Part shown: positions 59,581 through 64,000 of the stretch, one piece after another
Numbering within the stretch: position 1 is the stretch's first letter
Layout of the letters: each line of letters opens with the position of its first letter
DNA from: Amycolatopsis vancoresmycina
GTDB lineage: Bacteria > Actinomycetota > Actinomycetes > Mycobacteriales > Pseudonocardiaceae
Direction of reading: 5' to 3'
Assembly (NCBI RefSeq): GCF_000716785.1
Contig: NZ_JNYY01000006.1
Location: forward strand, 620,001 to 684,000
Length of the DNA stretch: 64,000 nt
The notes under the pieces: generated by a model
What the model was told of the DNA's origin: nothing
Seen by the model: the letters and a program-made list of their open reading frames with translations, nothing else
The model's database searches: none
Made by a program: the position numbers and the translations under genes

Positions 59581-60480
59581 ATGGTGAGCAGGCCCGTGAC
59601 CCGGGACGACCGACCCGCACCGAGGCCGGACGCACGACGCCGCGGCCGCCGCGCCCGGCGCTGGGTGATCGCCCTCGTCGTGCTGGTCCTGCTGCTGGTC
59701 GGCGCGGATTTCGGGGCCGCCGCCTACGCCGAGCACCTGATTTCGCAGAAGGCGCGCACCCAGCTGCAGCTGAGCGACGACCCGTCGGTCACGATCCACG
59801 GCTTCCCGTTTCTCACGCAGGCGCTCGGCGGTGACTACAATCACATCAGCGTGTCCGCCGCCGGCATCCCGGTCGCCGACAAGCTGCAGGACGTCGCGGT
59901 GAACGCCGAGCTCGAGGACGTCAAGGCGCCGCTGTCGGACATCACCAACGGCAACACGAAGGCGATCACCATCGGCAAGCTGACCGGCGCGGTCACGATC
60001 AAGGCCGCCGACCTGGCCCGCCTCTCCCCGCTGGACAAGATCAAGGACCTGCGGATCGAGCCGTCGACCACCGAGTACGTGCAGAACGGCGACAGCGGGC
60101 AGAGCGAGCCCACGCCGACCACGACGAAGACCACCGAGGGCCAGGCCGACCAGGACGAGTCCAGCACCGGTGTCCGCATTTCGGGACACCTTTCGTTCGC
60201 CGGCAAGGATCTGGAAATCTTCTGCTTCGCGATGATCGAGGCGGACGCGGCCAAGGGCACGATCAACTTCGTCCCCAAGCGCCTGCAGTTCGGGAACAAC
60301 CAGGAGACCACCGTCGTCCCGCAGGCGGTGCAGAAGGTGCTGATGCCGAACTTCAACGCGTCGATCAGCACGAAGGACCTCCCGCTGTCGGTCACCCCGA
60401 CCGGCGTGCGGGTGCAGAGCGGATCGGTGACGATCAAGGGCGAAGCCGCGAACGTGTCCTTCGCGGACCTGAGCAAGTAG
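59581..60480 (+). CDS. LmeA-like lipoprotein/mannan elongation factor (DUF2993)
   Basis: A 299-residue DUF2993 protein. An Arg-rich N-terminus and one transmembrane or signal-anchor helix (RRWVIALVVLVLLLVGADFGAAAYAE, about 27-52) lead to the extracytoplasmic beta-rich domain, starting SVTIHGFPFLTQALGGDYNHISVSA, with a Thr/Glu/Gln-rich inserted loop at about 180-205. The mycobacterial LmeA (Rv0817c) binds phosphatidylinositides and helps to maintain lipomannan synthesis. Divergent from glnR. GGAG lies upstream of the ATG at 59581. Confidence 0.8.
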   Translation: MVSRPVTRDDRPAPRPDARRRGRRARRWVIALVVLVLLLVGADFGAAAYAEHLISQKARTQLQLSDDPSVTIHGFPFLTQALGGDYNHISVSAAGIPVADKLQDVAVNAELEDVKAPLSDITNGNTKAITIGKLTGAVTIKAADLARLSPLDKIKDLRIEPSTTEYVQNGDSGQSEPTPTTTKTTEGQADQDESSTGVRISGHLSFAGKDLEIFCFAMIEADAAKGTINFVPKRLQFGNNQETTVVPQAVQKVLMPNFNASISTKDLPLSVTPTGVRVQSGSVTIKGEAANVSFADLSK

Positions 60481-60488
60481 GGAGCGGT

Positions 60489-60917
60489 GTGGTGACGGGG
60501 CTGTGGGTGCTCGTGGCGACGCTGGTGGCCGCGGTGGCCGCCGGCGCGCTGCTGCGCGTGCGCAACGGCCGCGTCCGGGCCGCCAAACCGGCGCGTGACC
60601 TGCCCGCCCCCGTCACCGACGTGCTCGACCCGGCGTCCGCCGTGACGCTGGTCCAGATCTCCACCACCTTCTGCGCGCCCTGCCGGCACGCGAAGGCCGT
60701 GCTCGCGCCGCTGGCCGAGCGGACCGACGGCCTGCACCACGTCGAACTCGACGTCACGAACTCCCCGGAGGTCGCGCAGTCGCTGTCCGTGCTGCGGACG
60801 CCGACCACGATCGCGCTGACCCCGGACGGCCGGGAGCTGCTGCGCGTCGGCGGCGTCCCCAAGGGCCCGGAACTCCTGGACGCCCTGCGGCCGCATCTCA
60901 CGACTCGGACGTCTTGA
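60489..60917 (+). CDS. Membrane-anchored thioredoxin-like protein (ThiX type)
   Basis: A 142-residue thioredoxin-fold protein with an N-terminal transmembrane anchor (LWVLVATLVAAVAAGALL, 5-22) and the redox motif CAPC (62-65) in STTFCAPCRHAK, followed by the cis-Pro region LRTPTTIALTPDG. It starts 8 bases after the DUF2993 gene and is likely in one transcript with it. In mycobacteria the equivalent (thiX) neighbours cysA2/sseC. Probable thiol-disulfide reductase in sulfur metabolism. Confidence 0.82.
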   Translation: MVTGLWVLVATLVAAVAAGALLRVRNGRVRAAKPARDLPAPVTDVLDPASAVTLVQISTTFCAPCRHAKAVLAPLAERTDGLHHVELDVTNSPEVAQSLSVLRTPTTIALTPDGRELLRVGGVPKGPELLDALRPHLTTRTS

Positions 60918-60989
60918 CCAGGATTTGTTCCGGATTCCGGGAATCGTCCCAAGGTATGAACGTGGTTCCCACCTTGAGAGAGCGCTGGG

Positions 60990-60995
60990 TACCCT
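60990..60995 (+). promoter_or_regulatory. -10 element of leaderless cysteine leader
   Basis: TACCCT matches TANNNT and is followed by exactly 7 bases before the GTG at 61003, so the transcript would start at the start codon. There is no Shine-Dalgarno in front. The -35 region is weak. Confidence 0.5.
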
Positions 60996-61002
60996 CGCAC
61001 CC

Positions 61003-61101
61003 GTGACCGGGCTGACCAGCTTCTTCTTGACGCAGCGGCGCGCAGTCGACCTCTGCCGCGTCCGCAGCAGCCTGTGTCGCGTTCAGTCCGACCGGCACTG
61101 A
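61003..61101 (+). CDS. Cysteine-sensing leader peptide
   Basis: A 32-residue ORF whose middle reads TQRRAVDLCRVRSSLCRV, the conserved pattern of actinobacterial leader peptides placed upstream of sulfur-metabolism operons; its two Cys codons (TGC, TGT) sit in the RRAVDLCR/LCR context. In mycobacteria, leaderless Cys-containing short ORFs of this kind were shown to attenuate downstream genes in response to cysteine. A short hairpin (GCGTGC with GCACGC, 61141-61157) lies between it and the DUF4395 gene, close to the latter's GGAGG. Low cysteine would stall the ribosome and free the downstream start. Confidence 0.75.
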   Translation: MTGLTSFFLTQRRAVDLCRVRSSLCRVQSDRH

Positions 61102-61182
61102 ACTCCCGATCCGGTCCCCGCCAGCCCTGATGCCGCTGACGCGTGCCGTTCGCACGCACCCTTTGCTCCAGCTGGAGGCACC

Positions 61183-61614
61183 ATGTCCGCCGGACCGGCC
61201 GTCGACCCGCGAGGCCCGCGGTTCGCCGCCATCCTGACCACGATCGTGCTCGCGGTCGTGCTGGTCACCGAGTGGTGGCCGCTGCTGGCGGCCCAGACCG
61301 TCGTCTTCGCGATCGGCGCGTTCGCCGGCTTGAAGCCGGCGCCGTACTCGATCGTCTACCGCGCGCTGGTGGCCCCGCGCCTCGGCCCGACCGACGAGCG
61401 GGAGGACGCGGCGCCGCTGCGGTTCGCCCAGGCCGTCGGGTTCGTGTTCGCCCTGGTCGGCACCATCGGCTTCGCCGCGGGGATCACCCCGCTCGGCATC
61501 GTCGCGACGGCGTTCGCGCTGTTCGCGGCCTTCCTCAACGCGGCCTTCGACTTCTGCCTTGGCTGCGAAATGTTCTTGCTCATCAAACGCTTCACCCCCG
61601 CCCGCGCGTCCTAG
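61183..61614 (+). CDS. DUF4395 membrane protein
   Basis: A 143-residue protein with about four transmembrane helices and a conserved Cys pair CLGC (125-128) in AAFDFCLGCEMFLL. DUF4395 proteins are regularly encoded with thioredoxins and sulfurtransferases, and may carry out membrane-linked sulfane or thiol transfer; the function is unproven. First structural gene behind the cysteine leader; GGAGG lies upstream of the ATG at 61183. Followed after 31 bases by sseA. Confidence 0.85.
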   Translation: MSAGPAVDPRGPRFAAILTTIVLAVVLVTEWWPLLAAQTVVFAIGAFAGLKPAPYSIVYRALVAPRLGPTDEREDAAPLRFAQAVGFVFALVGTIGFAAGITPLGIVATAFALFAAFLNAAFDFCLGCEMFLLIKRFTPARAS

Positions 61615-61645
61615 AAGTCCAACCCCAGAAAGAGAGTTCCGTTCC

Positions 61646-62482
61646 ATGAGCCGTGAAGACGTCCTGGTCACCACCCAGTGGGCCGAGGAGAACCTGGACA
61701 CCCCCGGCGTCGTGTTCGCCGAGGTCGACGAGGACACCACCGCCTACGACGCCGGCCACATCCGGGGCGCGGTGAAGTTCGACTGGCGGAAGGACCTGCA
61801 GGACGGGGTGCGCCGCGACTTCGTCTCCAAGGAGGGCTTCGAGAAGCTCCTCTCGGAGAAGGGCATCTCCAACGACGACCTGGTGATCCTCTACGGCGGC
61901 AACAACAACTGGTTCGCCGCGTACGCGTACTGGTACTTCAAGCTGTACGGCCACGACAAGGTCAAGCTGCTCGACGGCGGCCGCAAGAAGTGGGAGCTCG
62001 ACGGCCGCGAGCTGAACTCCGACGAGGTCAAGCGCGACACCACCGACTACCAGGCGCAGGACCAGGACCTCTCGCTGCGTGCGTTCCGCGACGAGGTCGT
62101 CCAGTCGATCGGGTCGAAGAACTTCGTCGACGTGCGCTCGCCCGACGAGTTCTCCGGCAAGCTGCTCGCCCCGGCGCACCTGCCGCAGGAGCAGTCCCAG
62201 GTTCCCGGCCACATCCCCGGCGCGCTGAACGTGCCGTGGGCGAAGGTCGCCAACGAGGACGGCACCTTCAAGACCGAGGAAGAGATCAAGGAGCTGTACA
62301 AGGACGAGGGCATCGACGAGGGCAAGGGCACCATCGCCTACTGCCGCATCGGCGAGCGTTCCTCGATCGCGTGGTTCGCGCTCCACGAGCTGCTGGGCTA
62401 CGAGGACGTGAAGAACTACGACGGTTCATGGACGGAATACGGCTCGCTCGTCGGCGTGCCGGTCGAGTTGGGAGCCAAGTGA
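61646..62482 (+). CDS. sseA: Thiosulfate sulfurtransferase (rhodanese)
   Basis: Transfers sulfane sulfur from thiosulfate to thiol acceptors or cyanide. The 278 residues are two rhodanese domains. The second carries the persulfide-forming Cys233 in AYCRIGERSS, with VDVRSPDEFSG and IPGALNVPW; the first lacks the active Cys (GGNNNWFA) as in all members. Equivalent of mycobacterial cysA2/sseA. Overlaps sseC by TGATG. Confidence 0.92.
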   Translation: MSREDVLVTTQWAEENLDTPGVVFAEVDEDTTAYDAGHIRGAVKFDWRKDLQDGVRRDFVSKEGFEKLLSEKGISNDDLVILYGGNNNWFAAYAYWYFKLYGHDKVKLLDGGRKKWELDGRELNSDEVKRDTTDYQAQDQDLSLRAFRDEVVQSIGSKNFVDVRSPDEFSGKLLAPAHLPQEQSQVPGHIPGALNVPWAKVANEDGTFKTEEEIKELYKDEGIDEGKGTIAYCRIGERSSIAWFALHELLGYEDVKNYDGSWTEYGSLVGVPVELGAK

Positions 62483-62793
62483 TGGCGGTTGACGACAGCT
62501 GCGGCGCACCGGTCCAGGAGGCCACGCCGGCGGACTACGACACGCGCGGGCAGGTCGTGCTCGCCGGCAAGGTGACCGGCGCGGACGGGCCGGTCGGCGG
62601 CGCGTTCGTCCGGCTGCTGGACGGCGGCGGCGACTTCACCGGCGAGGTCGTCTCGTCGGCCGACGGCGACTTCCGCTTCTACGCGGCGCCGGGCGAGTGG
62701 ACGGTCCGCGCCCTGCACCGCACCGGCAACGGCGAGGCTTCGGTCACGGCCGAGGGCCCCGGCCTGCACCAGCTCGCCATCTCCGTCGGCTGA
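62482..62793 (+). CDS. sseC: SseC-like protein (DUF1416)
   Basis: A 103-residue DUF1416 protein: MAVDDSCGAPVQEATPAD at the start (with one Cys), then a transthyretin-like beta-sandwich (GQVVLAGKVTGADGPVGGAFVRLLDGGG... DFRFYAAPGEWTVRALHR). Always encoded downstream of the rhodanese gene in actinobacteria, probably as its partner in sulfur transfer; the exact function is unknown. Start overlaps the sseA stop. Confidence 0.88.
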   Translation: MAVDDSCGAPVQEATPADYDTRGQVVLAGKVTGADGPVGGAFVRLLDGGGDFTGEVVSSADGDFRFYAAPGEWTVRALHRTGNGEASVTAEGPGLHQLAISVG

Positions 62794-62804
62794 GTCCCGC
62801 TTCC

Positions 62805-62849
62805 CCGCGAGGGCCTTCCTGCTCCGGCAGGGAGGCCCTCGCGGCGTTT
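62805..62849 (+). terminator. Terminator of DUF4395-sseA-sseC operon
   Basis: An 18-base-pair stem (62805-62822 with 62827-62844, one G-U pair) closed by TCCG and followed by CGTTTCC, starting 11 bases after the sseC stop codon. Confidence 0.8.
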
Positions 62850-62924
62850 CCGGGCGGGTGACTGTGCTCACCGCGGCGACCCTGCGCGGGGCCTTCCCGG
62901 GACTGGCGGACTAAGCTGCCAGCC

Positions 62925-63023
62925 GTGGAAGCTCTGTTTACGACCTTGCTGGTCCTCGCGGGCGTGGCCATCACCTGGTTCGCCGTGTACGTCGTCTACC
63001 GGCTGTACGCGGACCAGCGCTGA
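62925..63023 (+). CDS. 32-aa single-pass membrane peptide
   Basis: A short ORF from GTG at 62925 encodes MEALFTTLLVLAGVAITWF followed by AVYVVYRLYADQR: one transmembrane helix (about 4-26) with a positively charged end. It ends 3 bases before the nitrobindin ATG, which implies co-expression. The regular hydrophobic helix with aromatic belt and charged tail argues for a real gene. Function unknown. Confidence 0.6.
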   Translation: MEALFTTLLVLAGVAITWFAVYVVYRLYADQR

Positions 63024-63026
63024 CCC

Positions 63027-63641
63027 ATGACCGCCAGCGGCGACGAAGCCATCGCGGCAGCGGAGAAGCGCGCGGAGAGCACCCGCGCGCGCAACCTCCC
63101 GCTGTGGGACGACCTGCCCATCCCCAACGACACCGCGAACCTGCGTGAGGGGCCGAACCTCAACGACGCCTGCCTCGCGCTGCTGCCGCTCGTCGGCGTC
63201 TGGCGCGGTGAGGGCGAGGTCGATTACCCGACCATCGACGGCCCCCGCAAGTTCGCGCAGCAGCTGACCATCTCGCACGACGGCCGGCCGTTCCTGATCC
63301 ACGAGTCGCGGTCCTGGCTGCTCGACGACGACGGCAACGTCATCCGGCCCGCCGCCCGCGAGTCCGGGTTCTGGCGGCCGCAGGAAGACGACACGATCGA
63401 GCTGCTGCTCACGCACAACACCGGCATCGTCGAGCTGTACTACGGCAAGCCGCGCAACCAGACGTCGTGGGAGCTCGGCACGGACGCGGTGATCCGCACG
63501 GCCACGGCCAAGGACGTCACCGCGGCCCAGCGCCTGTACGGCCTGGTCGAAGGCTCCCTCGGCTACGTCGAGGAGCGCGCGATGGTGGGCCAGGAGATGC
63601 AGCCGCACACCTCGGCCCTGCTGCAGCGCGTCGTCGGCTGA
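63027..63641 (+). CDS. Nitrobindin-type haem protein (peroxynitrite isomerase)
   Basis: A 204-residue FABP-like beta-barrel, orthologue (from memory) of Rv0813c. The nitrobindin signature GVWRGEGEVDYPT (Gly57, Trp59, Gly61, Gly63) opens the barrel, and a C-terminal His (His194 in MQPHTSALL) is the candidate axial haem ligand. The first 45 residues form an extension containing LPLWDDLPIPNDTANLREG. Nitrobindins bind ferric haem and isomerise peroxynitrite to nitrate. Confidence 0.85.
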   Translation: MTASGDEAIAAAEKRAESTRARNLPLWDDLPIPNDTANLREGPNLNDACLALLPLVGVWRGEGEVDYPTIDGPRKFAQQLTISHDGRPFLIHESRSWLLDDDGNVIRPAARESGFWRPQEDDTIELLLTHNTGIVELYYGKPRNQTSWELGTDAVIRTATAKDVTAAQRLYGLVEGSLGYVEERAMVGQEMQPHTSALLQRVVG

Positions 63642-63645
63642 CACC

Positions 63646-64000
63646 GTGCGCTGGCGGCGGTGCGGCGAGGACGCCGCCCTGCTCGACTGCGAGTCGCTCG
63701 ATGAGATGCGAGCCGCCCACGCGACCGTGCTCGCCGCCCGTCCGGCCGGGGTCGTCGACCTCGTGCCGGGCGCGCGCAGCCTGCTCGTCGTCGGCGGCGT
63801 GGCGGCGGTGCGGGCCCTGCTCGAAGACGCCGACCTCGCGCATCCGCCCGCGGCCGAGCCGCGCGAAGTCACCCTCGACGTCCGCTACGACGGCGAAGAC
63901 CTTTCCCTGATCGCCGCCGACGCCGGGATTTCGCCCGACGCCGTCGTCTCGCTGCACACCGAGGCCGTCTACACGGTCGCGTTCACCGGCTTCGCCCCCG
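63646..64000 (+). CDS. pxpB: 5-oxoprolinase subunit PxpB/KipI (5' part, cut by window)
   Basis: From GTG at 63646 the frame stays open to the window end and encodes 118 residues of a PxpB/KipI (allophanate hydrolase subunit 1-like) protein. The segments MRWRRCGEDAALLDCESLDEM, GVVDLVPGARSLLVV and, at the end, HTEAVYTVAFTGFAP are family hallmarks; HTxxVYTVAFTGFAPGF leads into the cyclophilin-like core. The enzyme takes part in ATP-dependent cleavage of 5-oxoproline with PxpA and PxpC. It follows the nitrobindin stop by 4 bases. Confidence 0.85.
   Translation, partial: MRWRRCGEDAALLDCESLDEMRAAHATVLAARPAGVVDLVPGARSLLVVGGVAAVRALLEDADLAHPPAAEPREVTLDVRYDGEDLSLIAADAGISPDAVVSLHTEAVYTVAFTGFAP

Overview
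The window is about 70% GC, actinobacterial chromosome, most likely from the family Pseudonocardiaceae (an Amycolatopsis-like organism). The evidence is very high third-position GC, many GTG starts, 4-nt ATGA/GTGA gene overlaps, a mycothiol synthase (mshD), a GlnR regulator, a HelR-type RNA polymerase recycling ATPase, EspC-like small secreted-type proteins, and a gene order at 50-64 kb that, as I recall it, matches the mycobacterial Rv0813c-Rv0823c segment (nitrobindin, sseC, sseA/cysA2, thiX, lmeA, glnR, mshD, pst, phoU, LCP protein, dusB). Genus is an inference.

Layout. 0-10 kb: two small helical proteins, an NmrA-type oxidoreductase, tRNA-Ser(CGA) with its terminator, tadA and its partner gene, an M20 amidohydrolase, a Tat-exported phospholipase C, and a short threonyl-tRNA synthetase-like gene behind a threonine-codon leader peptide and attenuator hairpin. 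10-16 kb: a translationally coupled ABC importer operon, including an 81-codon ORF that fits exactly between two of its genes, divergent from a GntR regulator and a DHDPS-superfamily lyase. 16-28 kb: lysA, an APC permease with a divergent AsnC regulator, helR (with a possible tiny antisense-oriented RNA unit at its start), a secreted phosphoesterase, and miscellaneous enzymes.

28-48 kb is the accessory, defence-like part. Two tandem 1.2 kb-residue-class paralogues (1232 and 1248 aa) carry a caspase-like protease, a STAND/NACHT-like NTPase and a beta-propeller. Next to them lies a 1.4-kb insertion: a 34-bp direct repeat, a broken 5' fragment of dusB, an Abi_C-type abortive infection gene of lower GC, the second 34-bp repeat, then intact dusB. 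Further on, a five-gene GntR-controlled nucleoside-type catabolic operon ends 10 bp before a 989-aa NACHT-LRR (bacterial NLR-like) protein. These genes sit where the dusB to LCP neighbourhood of mycobacteria appears to be interrupted.

48-64 kb is housekeeping: idi, a diguanylate cyclase, an LCP cell-wall ligase, phoU and pstSCAB (each behind a two-repeat PHO box), mshD, glnR, lmeA, thiX, a cysteine-codon leader peptide ahead of DUF4395-sseA-sseC, a 32-aa membrane peptide, nitrobindin, and the start of a pxpB/KipI gene cut by the window end. No insertion sequence, transposase, integrase or CRISPR array was seen. The only stretch over 300 bases without an intact gene is 36491-37110, which holds the dusB remnant.
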